64,000 nt of DNA from Bacillota bacterium (lineage in GTDB: Bacteria; Bacillota; Clostridia; Lachnospirales; Lachnospiraceae), in NCBI GenBank assembly GCA_023411555.1, contig JAEYOQ010000057.1, positions 124,001 to 188,000 on the forward strand, given 5' to 3'. A program made the translations under genes and the position numbers. How positions within the stretch are numbered: position 1 is the first letter of the stretch; each line of letters opens with the position of its first letter. The notes beneath the pieces were generated by a model. It was not told the origin of the DNA and did no database searches. It was given only the letters and a program-made list of their open reading frames with translations. Shown piece after piece: positions 44,232 to 52,931 of the stretch.

Positions 44232-44870
44232 ATGATAGACAGTATTATTTTTGACATGGACGGGACCTTGTGGAATTCGACAAAGGAGATAACAATAGCG
44301 TATAATAAGGTGCTAAGGGAGAAGTATCCGGAGGTTAAAGATGAGGTTACTCCAGAGCGCCTTGAAGGATTGTTTGGGCTACCAATGGATGTAATTACAG
44401 TTAAGCTTTTTCAAAGCGTGCCAAAGGATAAGGCCATTCAGGTGATGAAGGATTGCAGTGATTATCAATTACTTTATTTGGCAGAGCATGGTGCTCCCCT
44501 TTATGAGGGCTTGGAACAGGTGCTGAAGGAATTATCCAAGAATCATAAGCTCTTCATTGTAAGCAACTGTCAGGAAGGGTATATCCAGTGCTTCTTCCGT
44601 GCCAATCCTCATTTAGAACAGTATTTTACTGATTTTGAATATCCCGGTCGTTCCGGTAAGCTGAAGGCGGATAATATAGGTCTAGTAATTAATCGAAACA
44701 ACCTAAAAAACCCGATATATGTGGGCGATACCCAGGGGGATGCAAATGCATCTAAGGAAGCCGGTATTCCCTTTATCTTTGCCAGATATGGCTTTGGTGA
44801 TGTAAGGGAGTATGACGGAGTAGTGGATTCTCTTATGGAGCTTACCAAATTAGTTGACGGTAAGCATTGA
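44232..44870 (+). CDS. HAD-superfamily phosphatase
   Basis: The 212-residue protein is a HAD hydrolase of the phosphoglycolate phosphatase-like type. Motif I is FDMDGTLWNS (nucleophile Asp within residues 7-9), motif II is IVSNCQ near residue 112, and GDTQGDANASKEAGIPFIFARYGFG carries motif IV acidic residues. A helical cap spans about 15-80. The substrate is unknown; relatives hydrolyse phosphoglycolate, nucleotides or sugar phosphates. ATG 44232 is chosen because AAAGGAT lies before it; an in-frame ATG at 44202 would add ten residues. It is followed by trpS after 111 nt. Confidence 0.87.
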   Translation: MIDSIIFDMDGTLWNSTKEITIAYNKVLREKYPEVKDEVTPERLEGLFGLPMDVITVKLFQSVPKDKAIQVMKDCSDYQLLYLAEHGAPLYEGLEQVLKELSKNHKLFIVSNCQEGYIQCFFRANPHLEQYFTDFEYPGRSGKLKADNIGLVINRNNLKNPIYVGDTQGDANASKEAGIPFIFARYGFGDVREYDGVVDSLMELTKLVDGKH

Positions 44871-44981
44871 CATTTTATTGCATTCTTTATATATTGGAAG
44901 AGATAGATTGACTGATCCTCGCAGGGCTCTCCTGATTAAATTATTATGCAGAGACTTGACTAATGAATAGGAAGTGATTGT

Positions 44982-45986
44982 ATGTTAGATGGAAAAAAAT
45001 CATTATTTAGCGGAATGCAAGCGACAGGTACTCTTACCTTAGGGAATTATCTGGGAGCATTAAAGAATTGGGTAGATTTTGAAGATGAGTATGAGACCTT
45101 TTACTGTGTGGTTGATATGCACTCCATTACTGTTCGCCAGGATCCGGCTGAACTAAGGAGAAGAGCACGGGCTCTACTTACCCTGTATATCGCTGCAGGC
45201 TTAAATCCTGAGAAGAATTGTATCTATTATCAATCCCATGTATCGGCACATGCGGAGCTTGGATGGATATTGAATTGCTTTACTTATATGGGTGAATTAA
45301 ATCGCATGACTCAGTTTAAGGATAAATCAGCGAAGCATGCAGATAACATTAATGCGGGCTTATACACCTATCCTGTATTGATGGCTGCAGATATCTTATT
45401 ATTCCAGTCTGATATCGTTCCGGTAGGAATTGATCAGAAGCAGCATATTGAGCTTACCCGTGATGTAGCAGAGCGCTTTAATGGTATCTACGGAGATGTA
45501 TTTACGATTCCCGAGCCTTACTTAGGTAAGCATGGAGCAAAGATTATGAGCCTTCAGGAGCCGGAGAAGAAGATGTCTAAGTCAGATGAGAACCAGAATG
45601 CAACCATCTTCCTCATGGACGATTCAGATACGATTATTCGTAAGTTTAAGAGAGCTGTGACTGATTCTGATAACAGCATCCGTTACAGTGATGAAAAGCC
45701 AGGAATCAAGAACCTGATAGAGATCTATTGCATAGCTACCGGAAAGACAGTTGCTGATACGGAGAAAGAATTTGCAGGCTCTGGTTATGGTGACTTTAAG
45801 TTGGCGGTAGGGGAAGCAGTTGCTACCATGCTTAAACCAATTCAGGATGAGTTCTATCGTCTGGAGAAGGATAAAGCATATATTGATGGTATCATAAAGA
45901 CGAATGCGGAAAAAGCGAATTACTATGCGACAAAGACGCTCCGTAAGGTTCAGAAAAAGGTTGGATTCCCGGAAAGAATTCGATAA
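44982..45986 (+). CDS. trpS: Tryptophanyl-tRNA synthetase
   Basis: The 334-residue protein is a class I synthetase that charges tRNA(Trp). The HIGH-like signature appears as TGTLTLGNYLGA (residues about 15-26), and the KMSKS loop is KKMSKSDEN near residue 195. The N-terminal FSGMQATGTLTLGN is diagnostic for TrpS. Length is normal. A Trp T-box leader might be expected, but the 111-nt gap upstream is too short and shows none of its conserved elements. A strong hairpin terminator follows. Confidence 0.97.
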   Translation: MLDGKKSLFSGMQATGTLTLGNYLGALKNWVDFEDEYETFYCVVDMHSITVRQDPAELRRRARALLTLYIAAGLNPEKNCIYYQSHVSAHAELGWILNCFTYMGELNRMTQFKDKSAKHADNINAGLYTYPVLMAADILLFQSDIVPVGIDQKQHIELTRDVAERFNGIYGDVFTIPEPYLGKHGAKIMSLQEPEKKMSKSDENQNATIFLMDDSDTIIRKFKRAVTDSDNSIRYSDEKPGIKNLIEIYCIATGKTVADTEKEFAGSGYGDFKLAVGEAVATMLKPIQDEFYRLEKDKAYIDGIIKTNAEKANYYATKTLRKVQKKVGFPERIR

Positions 45987-46016
45987 GTTGAACAGATAGA
46001 TTATATTTTCAAGTTG

Positions 46017-46070
46017 AATTGTTCGTTTCAGTCTGGGCTTAAACCAATCTGAAACGGACAATTACTATTT
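46017..46070 (+). terminator. trpS terminator
   Basis: AATTGTTCGTTTCAG (46017-46031) pairs with CTGAAACGGACAATT (46049-46063), one G-T pair, followed by an ACTATTTTAT tail. Confidence 0.75.
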
Positions 46071-46261
46071 TATATAAGAAAAATACTCCGATGATACCGG
46101 AGGAGATGATAGATCATTACCCCTATCATGAATGGAATATGATGGGACTTCAGGATAACCTAAAAGTGAAAGGATGTAACCTTAGCAATTAAGCTTGGAT
46201 ATAGAATAGAAATGACAGGTTTTCGGGACAGTATGAATGTAGAGGAAAGGAAGGTAACATT

Positions 46262-47221
46262 ATGAAGATAGTATTTCTAGAGACGGATACGCTGGGAGAT
46301 GATGTGGATTTAAGTAGCTTTGACAGTCTTGGAGAGGTGGTAAAATATCCTTGCTCTGACCCTTCTGAGAATGCAAAACGCTGTGAGGATGCGGATGTCC
46401 TTATCGTGAATAAGATTCCAATGAATGAGGCAAACTTACAGTCGGCTAAGAAACTAAAATTAATTTGCATCACAGGAACAGGAACGAACATAGTGGATTT
46501 TGGCTATACCAACGGGCGTGGTATCGCAGTTGCAAATGTTAAGGGGTATTCCACTCAGTCCGTGGTTCAGCATACCTTTGCTATGTTCTTTTATTTATAT
46601 GAAAAGCTCAGCTATTACGATCAATTTGTTAAGAGCGGTGACTATATCCGTTCCGATATTTTCAGTCATTTTACAATGAAGTTCCATGAGCTTTCGGGAA
46701 AGACTTGGGGTATAATCGGACTTGGTGAAATCGGAAGAGGAGTAGCTGAGGTAGCCAAGCTCTTTGGCTGTCATATCATATACTATTCAACCTCCGGAAG
46801 GAATCAGAACCCGGCTTACGAGCAGGTGGATTTAGATACCTTACTTCGACAGTCTGATGTGATTTCTATTCATGCTCCCTTGAATGACAGGACCAACAAC
46901 CTTATTGGGGAGATGGAGTTAGGTAAGATGAAGAAGTCGGCTATTCTGCTTAATCTGGGACGTGGTCCGATTGTGAATGAGGATGCTCTGGCAAAGGCCT
47001 TGAAGGAGGACTTGATCGGCGGTGCGGGACTTGATGTACTTAAAGTAGAGCCTATGAGCCCGGATAATCCCTTATATGAGATTCAGGATAGTACGAAGCT
47101 GATTATCACCCCTCATATCGCATGGGCAACAGTAGAAGCAAGACAGAGAGTGACAGAAGAGGTATACAAGAATATTGTGGCCTTTCACAATCACGAAGAT
47201 AGGAATATTGTTAGACAGTAA
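46262..47221 (+). CDS. D-isomer specific 2-hydroxyacid dehydrogenase
   Basis: The 319-residue protein belongs to the NAD-dependent D-2-hydroxyacid dehydrogenase family. The nucleotide-binding loop is GLGEIGRGVAEVAKLFGC near residue 153, the catalytic arginine region is LLNLGRGPIVNE near 236, and the proton-donor His lies in TPHIAWATVEARQR near 287. The closest functional guess is a glycerate/hydroxypyruvate-type dehydrogenase, but lactate or other 2-hydroxyacids are possible. The ATG follows GGAAAGGAAGG. It stands alone between terminators. Confidence 0.88.
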   Translation: MKIVFLETDTLGDDVDLSSFDSLGEVVKYPCSDPSENAKRCEDADVLIVNKIPMNEANLQSAKKLKLICITGTGTNIVDFGYTNGRGIAVANVKGYSTQSVVQHTFAMFFYLYEKLSYYDQFVKSGDYIRSDIFSHFTMKFHELSGKTWGIIGLGEIGRGVAEVAKLFGCHIIYYSTSGRNQNPAYEQVDLDTLLRQSDVISIHAPLNDRTNNLIGEMELGKMKKSAILLNLGRGPIVNEDALAKALKEDLIGGAGLDVLKVEPMSPDNPLYEIQDSTKLIITPHIAWATVEARQRVTEEVYKNIVAFHNHEDRNIVRQ

Positions 47222-47270
47222 TTACAACTAGAGAGTCTGTCATAACTGTCAATTTGCACTTACACAATAG

Positions 47271-47305
47271 ATTAATGAAAGCTAGGCTTGCAGGCTTTCA
47301 TTAAT
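47271..47305 (+). terminator. Terminator of the hydroxyacid dehydrogenase gene
   Basis: ATTAATGAAAGC (47271-47282) and GCTTTCATTAAT (47294-47305) form a perfect 12-bp stem with an 11-nt loop. No T-run follows directly. Confidence 0.6.
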
Positions 47306-47313
47306 CGGGTATT

Positions 47314-47391
47314 AAAAAGTGATGCAGGACATAATTTGATGAGCAACTGTATGAAGCGTGTTGCAATTAAATTATGCCCTGCATCACTTTT
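47314..47391. terminator. Bidirectional terminator between dehydrogenase and potD
   Basis: AAAAAGTGATGCAGGACATAATT pairs with AATTATGCCCTGCATCACTTTT-type sequence (arms 47314-47336 and 47369-47391; listed here by ends). There is one mismatch. A-run and T-run flank the stem, fitting termination on both strands. Confidence 0.75.
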
Positions 47392-47433
47392 ATATAAAAA
47401 TGACTTGTGCAGTATTGACGTTTTTTGCTTTTA

Positions 47434-48489
47434 TCAATTTGCTTGGGACTTTACCTGATTCCACTTATCGATATATAAGGATTCCAATTCTTCGCCCAGG
47501 TAGCTATAGGTACGGCAGCGATCCAGAACGGATTGGTCAGGAAAGGCAACCTCGCTGTTTTTGATATCCTCATCGGTTATCATCTCTCTGGCAGCGGCAT
47601 TTGGCGTTGAGTAGGTAATGTATTCAAAGTTTTTCAGAGCAATTTCAGGAGAACACATATAATTGATAAAGATCTCTGCATTCTTCTTATTTCTGCAGTT
47701 CTTCGGGATTACCCAGCCGTCAATCCATACATTAGAGCCTTCTTTTGGTACGACATATTCCAGATCCGGGTTTTCCCTCTGAGTAAAGATCGCTTCACCG
47801 GAATAGATAACGCCGAGTGCTGCTTCTCCACCTATCATTTTGTCACGTACCTGGTCTACAACATAAGCCTGAACCAGTGGATATTGTTGCAGAAGTAAAG
47901 CTTTTGCTTCATCCAATTGTCCCAGATCCGTGCTGTTCAAATCATAGCCCAGATAGGAGAGAGCAATACCAAAGGCATCACGGACGCTGTCGATCATCAG
48001 AATATTACCGGAATATTTCTCATCAAAGATAGCACTCCAGCTGTCGATTGGTCCATCTACCATGGTCTTGTTATACAAAATACCAACGGTACCCCAGCAA
48101 TAAGGGACACTGTATTTGTTTTCGGGATCAAAGCTTTTAGAGCTATTTAGATAAGCAGGATCAATATTTTTGATGTTCGGAACATTATTAAAATCGATCT
48201 CTGCAAGCAGATTCTCTTCAATCATCTTCTGAATCATATAATCAGAAGGACATACAACATCATATTGAACGGCACCGGATTTAATCTTGGGATACATCTC
48301 CTCATTCTGCTCGAATTCATCATAGACAACCGTTATACCGGTCTCTTCCTCAAACATATCGATGGTATCCTGGTCAATGTATTCACCCCAGTTATATACA
48401 TAGACCTTTTCTCCTGTACTCTTGCTGCAGCCGGTCATAAGTCCAAAGCTCACGGCAAGTAAAGAAACACCTAATAATAATCTCTTCAT
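47434..48489 (-). CDS. potD: Spermidine/putrescine-binding lipoprotein
   Basis: The 351-residue protein is a polyamine-binding lipoprotein. It has a signal peptide with lipobox LMTGC (Cys20), the family start VYVYNWGEYIDQDTIDMFEEETG, and DYMIQKMIEENLLAEIDFNNVPNI near residue 80, all typical of PotD. It binds spermidine or putrescine outside the cell and hands it to PotB-PotC. It is last in the cluster, separated from potC by 213 nt. That gap carries two perfect hairpins (48587-48618 and 48624-48653), which may set a lower or processed transcript level between permease and binding protein. Confidence 0.95.
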   Translation of the reverse strand: MKRLLLGVSLLAVSFGLMTGCSKSTGEKVYVYNWGEYIDQDTIDMFEEETGITVVYDEFEQNEEMYPKIKSGAVQYDVVCPSDYMIQKMIEENLLAEIDFNNVPNIKNIDPAYLNSSKSFDPENKYSVPYCWGTVGILYNKTMVDGPIDSWSAIFDEKYSGNILMIDSVRDAFGIALSYLGYDLNSTDLGQLDEAKALLLQQYPLVQAYVVDQVRDKMIGGEAALGVIYSGEAIFTQRENPDLEYVVPKEGSNVWIDGWVIPKNCRNKKNAEIFINYMCSPEIALKNFEYITYSTPNAAAREMITDEDIKNSEVAFPDQSVLDRCRTYSYLGEELESLYIDKWNQVKSQAN

Positions 48490-48586
48490 TACACAAAATC
48501 TCCTTAATATTATTCAAGGACTATAGGTCCTTCTAATTATTGTATACGAAATATCATTCTAAAATAACATGCCTACCCTTTGAGTT

Positions 48587-48653
48587 AGTTTGTGCCGAGG
48601 AAGACGCAGGCACAAACTTGGAAGTGTGAATTATGCTTTTCAATAATTCACAC
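48587..48653 (-). other. Twin hairpins between potC and potD
   Basis: AGTTTGTGCC pairs with GGCACAAACT (48587-48618), and GTGTGAATTAT pairs with ATAATTCACAC (48624-48653). Both stems are perfect. Neither has a T-run on the minus strand, so mRNA processing or stabilisation within the operon is as likely as attenuation. Confidence 0.5.
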
Positions 48654-48702
48654 TAATCTGCCCCTAAGTTCACATAAGTGACATTTGGGTGTAATACTTT
48701 GA

Positions 48703-49491
48703 TTACAGCTTTCTCATCGGTGCATTTTTGTCCGCATTTCTTCTATTGATAAAGATCAACAATAAAAGTACCGTTACGAACATGATGGTGGATAAGGCAT
48801 ACATCTCTGGTTTGATACCCTTTCGAACTTCTGTATAAATCTTAGTAGATAGGGTATTAATCTCAGGACCCTTTGTAAAATGAGTGATTACAAAGTCATC
48901 CAACGACATGGTAAAAGCCAGAAAGAAACCGGATAATACACCGGGGAAGATATCCGGTAATATTACCTTGAAAAAGGCATACGCCGGAGAAGCACCCAGA
49001 TCCTGCGCGGCTTCGAAGGTATTGGGATTTATTTGCTTTAGCTTTGGCATGACGCTGAGAATGACATAGGGAATGTTAAAGGTTATGTGAGCTATGAGTA
49101 CACTGGTAAATCCAAGTGTAAAATTCATTGCCACAAAGATTAACATCAATGAAATACCGGTCACGATATCAGCGTTCAGCATCGGAATATTAGTAATTGC
49201 CATGAGTATAGTTCTCGGCGTTTTCTTCATGCTGTTAATAGCGATGGAGGCTGCGGTTCCCAGTAGGGTAGCTATTAATGCAGAAGAGAAGGCAATAATC
49301 AGGGTAGTAGAGAGAGCGGACATAATATCCTCGTTCTGAAATAGCTCAAAGTACCACTTTAAGGTGAAGCCTCCCCACTTTGCTCTTGATTTAGAGGCAT
49401 TAAAGGAGAGTACAATCAATACAATAATTGGTGCATACAAAAACAGTAGGATGATTCCAATATAAAAACGGCTTAAGAATTTCTTTACCAT
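48703..49491 (-). CDS. potC: Polyamine ABC transporter permease PotC
   Basis: The 262-residue protein is a six-segment permease of the spermidine/putrescine system, with the EAA loop FEAAQDLGASPAYAFFKVILPDIFPG near residue 160 and the N-terminal start YIGIILLFLYAPIIVLIVLSFN typical of PotC. It pairs with PotB to form the membrane channel. It overlaps potB by 7 nt, indicating translational coupling. Length and order (A-B-C-D) are as in other bacteria. Confidence 0.94.
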   Translation of the reverse strand: MVKKFLSRFYIGIILLFLYAPIIVLIVLSFNASKSRAKWGGFTLKWYFELFQNEDIMSALSTTLIIAFSSALIATLLGTAASIAINSMKKTPRTILMAITNIPMLNADIVTGISLMLIFVAMNFTLGFTSVLIAHITFNIPYVILSVMPKLKQINPNTFEAAQDLGASPAYAFFKVILPDIFPGVLSGFFLAFTMSLDDFVITHFTKGPEINTLSTKIYTEVRKGIKPEMYALSTIMFVTVLLLLIFINRRNADKNAPMRKL

Positions 49492-50369
49492 ATATTACTT
49501 CCCTCGCCTTCTTTATCATATTTTGAGATGATAGCCATACTGAACAGAATGAATATCATCAAAACCAGAGATAATCCGGAACCGGAGTTCCAGTTACCGA
49601 GGCGAAACTGCTGTTCAATGATATTGCCAATTAGTACAATCTTACTTCCCCCAAGTATGGTTGAGATTACGAAGGTGGTCAGTGAGGGTACAAATACCAT
49701 GGTGATACCACTGACTACACCTGGAATGCTTAAAGGAAGAATTATCTTCAGGAAAGTCTGTAGGCCGTTGGCACCCAGATCTCTGGCGGCATTGATCACA
49801 TTCTTATCAATCTTCACTAATACATTATAGATTGGTAATACCATAAAGGGAAGGAAGTTATAAACCATACCCAGAATAATAGCTGCCGGTGTGTTAATGA
49901 TATTCAAGGTAGGAAGGTGTAGGAATTCCAGTATGGTATTCAGTACACCTGTCTTCTCTAAAATATTTTGCCAAGCGATGGTTCGTAACAGGAAGTTCAT
50001 CCACATGGGCAGAATAATTACGAGCACTATAAAGCTATTACTTTTTAATTTCGTATTATTTAAAATAAGTGCTAAAGGGTAAGCAAGGAGCAGACATATC
50101 AGCGTACTTAAAATGGAAAGATCCAGAGCGAGGATCAAAGCATTTCGGTTGATAGGGTCTGTAATCAGAGTGATGTTCGAAAGGGTTACACTCTTCTCAG
50201 CATTGGTGAGACCATAATACACAATCATAATTAAAGGGATGATAATAAAACCGATCATCCATATAAGGTAAGGGAAGGAAAGCCATTTTACCTTTTTTAC
50301 ACGGGAGAACTCTAGACCGTTCTCCGGTTTCTTCTCAGCTAGGAGTTTTAATTTATCTGAAACTGCCAT
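49485..50369 (-). CDS. potB: Polyamine ABC transporter permease PotB
   Basis: The 294-residue protein is the first permease of the polyamine transporter, with six membrane segments and the EAA loop INAARDLGANGLQTFLKIILPLSIPG near residue 195. The first 30 residues are hydrophilic and precede PYLIWMIGFIIIPLIMIVYYG. ATG 50369 is chosen with GGAG 9 nt upstream; an ATG three codons earlier directly abuts the ribosome site. It follows potA after 21 nt in the same operon. Confidence 0.94.
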   Translation of the reverse strand: MAVSDKLKLLAEKKPENGLEFSRVKKVKWLSFPYLIWMIGFIIIPLIMIVYYGLTNAEKSVTLSNITLITDPINRNALILALDLSILSTLICLLLAYPLALILNNTKLKSNSFIVLVIILPMWMNFLLRTIAWQNILEKTGVLNTILEFLHLPTLNIINTPAAIILGMVYNFLPFMVLPIYNVLVKIDKNVINAARDLGANGLQTFLKIILPLSIPGVVSGITMVFVPSLTTFVISTILGGSKIVLIGNIIEQQFRLGNWNSGSGLSLVLMIFILFSMAIISKYDKEGEGSNIW

Positions 50370-50390
50370 AGGATTCATCTCCTGATTTTA

Positions 50391-51467
50391 CTATTCTTCG
50401 ATTAATACTGCCTCTTCGTCCTCAGATTCTGGCTTATTCATGATTTGGATATCAAAGGGATCCACATGAATTCCGACCTCACTGCCTACAGGGAAGAGAT
50501 CAGTAGAATGTACAAGCCATTCTCGTCCGTTTGCCATAACATCCATCTCATAATGAACACCCTTGAAGAGAAGAGAGGTTACTCGGCCTGTAATAATTCC
50601 GTTTTCCGGTCGAACAAGATCGATATCCTCCGGACGGATTACCACGTCGACCGGCTTATTCTTTCCAAAGCCGACATCGACACAAGGGAAATTCGCACCC
50701 AGAATATTCACCAATTTGTCTTCGACCATAATAGAGGGAATGATATTGCTTTCCCCGATAAAGTCTGCCACAAAGGCATTCTTGGGCTCATTATAAATAT
50801 CCTCAGGTGTTCCTACCTGTTGGATATAGCCTTGGTTCATGACTACAATGGTATCGGACATGGTTAAGGCTTCTTCCTGGTCATGGGTAACATAGATGAA
50901 AGTAATACCCAATTCATTCTTTAAGCGGATTAACTCATATTGCATATCTTGTCGAAGCTTTAAATCCAGTGCACCAAGGGGCTCATCCAGTAATAAGACC
51001 TTGGGTTCATTTACGATTGCTCGTGCGATAGCGATACGTTGCTGCTGACCGCCGCTTAAGGAATCAGGCATACGATTCTCGTAGCCCTCAAGATTTACCA
51101 GCTTTAGAGCATACTTGATTTTATCCTGAATATAAGCCTTGCTCTTTCTCTTGATCTTAAGACCGAAGGCGATGTTCTCGGAGATGGTCATATGACTAAA
51201 TAAGGCATATTTCTGGAACACAGTATTTAATTGTCGCTCATTGGGTGGAAGCTTGGTTATATCCTTCCCTTCAAAGATAACCTGCCCCTTATCCGGAGTC
51301 TCAAAACCGCCGATAATTCGCAGTGTGGTTGTCTTGCCACAGCCGGAAGGACCGAGCAGGGTTAGAAACTCATTTTCACGGATGTATAGATTTAACTCAT
51401 CTAACACTACGTTATCACCGTAGGTCTTCGTTATATTCATAAGATTAATTAATTTATTATCAGTCAT
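50391..51467 (-). CDS. potA: Polyamine ABC transporter ATPase PotA
   Basis: The 358-residue protein is an ABC ATPase. Walker A is GPSGCGKTT near residue 38, the signature is SLSGGQQQRIAIARA near 135, Walker B is VLLLDEPLGALD near 157, and the H-loop is YVTHDQEEALT. A C-terminal TOBE domain (about 280-345, PVDVVIRPEDIDLV) is typical of PotA-like subunits and regulates activity. It energises polyamine import. It starts 19 nt after the regulator gene, as part of a regulator-potABC-D cluster. Confidence 0.95.
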   Translation of the reverse strand: MTDNKLINLMNITKTYGDNVVLDELNLYIRENEFLTLLGPSGCGKTTTLRIIGGFETPDKGQVIFEGKDITKLPPNERQLNTVFQKYALFSHMTISENIAFGLKIKRKSKAYIQDKIKYALKLVNLEGYENRMPDSLSGGQQQRIAIARAIVNEPKVLLLDEPLGALDLKLRQDMQYELIRLKNELGITFIYVTHDQEEALTMSDTIVVMNQGYIQQVGTPEDIYNEPKNAFVADFIGESNIIPSIMVEDKLVNILGANFPCVDVGFGKNKPVDVVIRPEDIDLVRPENGIITGRVTSLLFKGVHYEMDVMANGREWLVHSTDLFPVGSEVGIHVDPFDIQIMNKPESEDEEAVLIEE

Positions 51468-51486
51468 CTTGTGTTCCCCCTATCGA

Positions 51487-52026
51487 TTAAAAGCTTGGCG
51501 GAGTAGATACCCATAGAAGGGTAGCGCCTGTTTTTTCGGAAGCTGTAATATAATGCTGTTTATTGGCAGTAAAGTAGAAGGATTCACCCTTTTTCACTTT
51601 ATAGCTACGGTTGCCGATGTGTAAGGTGATGCTTCCGTTTAAGATATAGCCGAATTCTTCGCCCTCATGGGGATTGTCAGGATAGGTAGAACCACCGATA
51701 TCCAGAGTCAGCAGGATGGGCTCCATTATGTTTTTTTGTGCATTCGGAATGATCCATTTCACTTCATTCTTTAATTCGGTATCATATTTTTCAAAGTAAT
51801 CAGATTTCTTGAATACGACTTGCTCTGCGGTGGTACCGCTGAAAAATTCTTCAAGATTAGTGCCCAGACACTGTAATATATCCACTAAGGTAGCAATCGA
51901 GGGAGAGGTCAGATCTCGTTCCAGCTGAGAGATGAAGCCCTTTGAAAGCTCAGCTCTGTCTGCCAGCTCTTCCTGTGTTAGGCTTTTTTGAATACGTAAT
52001 TCTTTGATTTTTGACCCGATATTCAT
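51487..52026 (-). CDS. XRE-family regulator with cupin domain (polyamine-operon type)
   Basis: The 179-residue protein has an N-terminal helix-turn-helix of the Cro/XRE type (residues about 5-60: IKELRIQKSLTQEELADRAELSKGFISQLERDLTSPSIATLVDIL) and a C-terminal cupin barrel (about 105-178: GGSTYPDNPHEGEEFGYILNGSITLHIGNRSYKVKKGESFYF). This is the PuuR-like layout found ahead of potABCD in Firmicutes. It likely represses or tunes the operon in response to polyamines. It is the first gene of the cluster, with a promoter and two palindromes upstream. Confidence 0.92.
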   Translation of the reverse strand: MNIGSKIKELRIQKSLTQEELADRAELSKGFISQLERDLTSPSIATLVDILQCLGTNLEEFFSGTTAEQVVFKKSDYFEKYDTELKNEVKWIIPNAQKNIMEPILLTLDIGGSTYPDNPHEGEEFGYILNGSITLHIGNRSYKVKKGESFYFTANKQHYITASEKTGATLLWVSTPPSF

Positions 52027-52058
52027 GAGGCTCTTCCTTTCACATTCTTAATGACAAT

Positions 52059-52084
52059 AAACTTAAAGTTTAGTTACGCTAAAC
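52059..52084 (-). promoter_or_regulatory. Two overlapping palindromes, candidate operators of the polyamine operon
   Basis: AAACTT-A-AAGTTT (52059-52071) is a perfect odd palindrome. GTTTAG-TTACG-CTAAAC (52068-52084) is a second one that shares four bases with it. Both lie between the promoter and the regulator start, well placed for autorepression. Confidence 0.5.
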
Positions 52085-52097
52085 AGCAACACTATAG

Positions 52098-52125
52098 ATT
52101 ATACTAGCATAATTTGTCTTGTCAA
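52098..52125 (-). promoter_or_regulatory. Promoter of the polyamine transport cluster
   Basis: On the minus strand TTGACA (52120-52125) and TATAAT (52098-52103) are both perfect, with a 16-bp spacer, about 70 nt before the regulator start. Confidence 0.7.
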
Positions 52126-52315
52126 TAACTTTTATCAAAAAATCATCATAACTTTATAAAAATAATAGCCTTCTATTAAAAATGAGCGGTGATACCCACT
52201 TTATGGAGAAAAACGCTCATTTATGGATAGGAAAAATGTTGCAAATTCAATCAATTTAAGGTCATTTATGTAAAATAATCATATATTAAAATGACAACAA
52301 AAATTGAGGCAATGC

Positions 52316-52522
52316 ATGAATTGGCAGAAGTATCCGACCGGAAGACCCTCCGGTTCTCAATATGAAAAGCATAAGACGGCTACGAATGAGAATTACAATG
52401 TTCATAATACGTTAAATTCAGGTAAGGAAATGGAGGATGATTTGATTATCGAAGAAAACACGGTATATGAAATTGACAGAGAATGTTTTGAACGCTTAAA
52501 AAGACAGAAAAAGAAAAGATAA
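52316..52522 (+). CDS. Small hypothetical protein
   Basis: A 68-residue frame begins at ATG 52316, 6-7 nt after TTGAGG. The product is hydrophilic: an N-terminal MNWQKYPTGRPSGSQYEKHK, a mid-part of low complexity, then acidic EMEDDLIIEENTVYEIDRECFERL and a basic KRQKKKR tail. I recognise no family. The acidic helix plus Lys/Arg tail could be a DNA- or membrane-associated adaptor, but nothing proves it. It is followed by a hairpin of the GGGGTTGT type. Confidence 0.5.
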   Translation: MNWQKYPTGRPSGSQYEKHKTATNENYNVHNTLNSGKEMEDDLIIEENTVYEIDRECFERLKRQKKKR

Positions 52523-52559
52523 TATATTAACGCATAAAGCAGAATATTAAATAGAGACG

Positions 52560-52609
52560 GAGGGGTTGTTGCAAAATGTATGTGGATATATGTTTTGCGA
52601 CAACCCCTC
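52560..52609. terminator. Hairpin of the GGGGTTGTTGC family
   Basis: GAGGGGTTGTTGCAAAA pairs with TTTTGCGACAACCCCTC, one mismatch. It lies after the small 68-residue gene and belongs to the group of long gene-end hairpins seen across the window. Confidence 0.6.
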
Positions 52610-52727
52610 TATGGATTGTTCTTCTGTGTATTGGACAATAGGAGGGATAAAAAAGAAATAAGAAGGCCAGCTGTAGCCTTCTTATTTCTTCTAAATTAGA
52701 AGCTAATATCTGTGAGAGCTTCAGCTT

Positions 52728-52931
52728 TTAGAAAAAGCCGTTACCACCACAGCAGCAGCAGAGGATAAGGATGATCCAGATAATACTTCCACAACCATCG
52801 CCTCCGAAACCGCCTCCTAAGAAACCATTGTTGCCACCACAGCAGAATAATAAGAGGATGATGATAAGACACATATTATTGTTCTCAAAACCTCTGCCGC
52901 CTTCGCAACCTGTTGCTGCTAAATCACTCAT
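52728..52931 (-). CDS. Small Gly/Cys-rich hydrophobic protein
   Basis: The 67-residue protein is rich in Gly and Cys and strongly hydrophobic: MSDLAATGCEGGRGFENNN, then CLIIILLLFCCGGNNGFLGG, and CGSIIWIILILCCCCGGNGFF at the end (with a short spacer between). There are two membrane-like helices, each ending in a CC-GG cluster. Short Gly-rich hydrophobic proteins of this style are often associated with spores in Firmicutes, but I cannot assign a function. A CATAnnnTA box (52962-52970 on the minus strand) upstream hints at mother-cell expression without a matching -35. The start follows GGAGG. Confidence 0.65.
   Translation of the reverse strand: MSDLAATGCEGGRGFENNNMCLIIILLLFCCGGNNGFLGGGFGGDGCGSIIWIILILCCCCGGNGFF

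Noticed and set aside
44871..44981. T-box leader of trpS
   Set aside because: The gap is only 111 nt and no specifier loop, T-box consensus or terminator/antiterminator pair is visible.
46093..46194. Short ORF between trpS and the hydroxyacid dehydrogenase gene
   Set aside because: About 33 codons with no ribosome site at its ATG. It follows a terminator and gives no recognisable protein.
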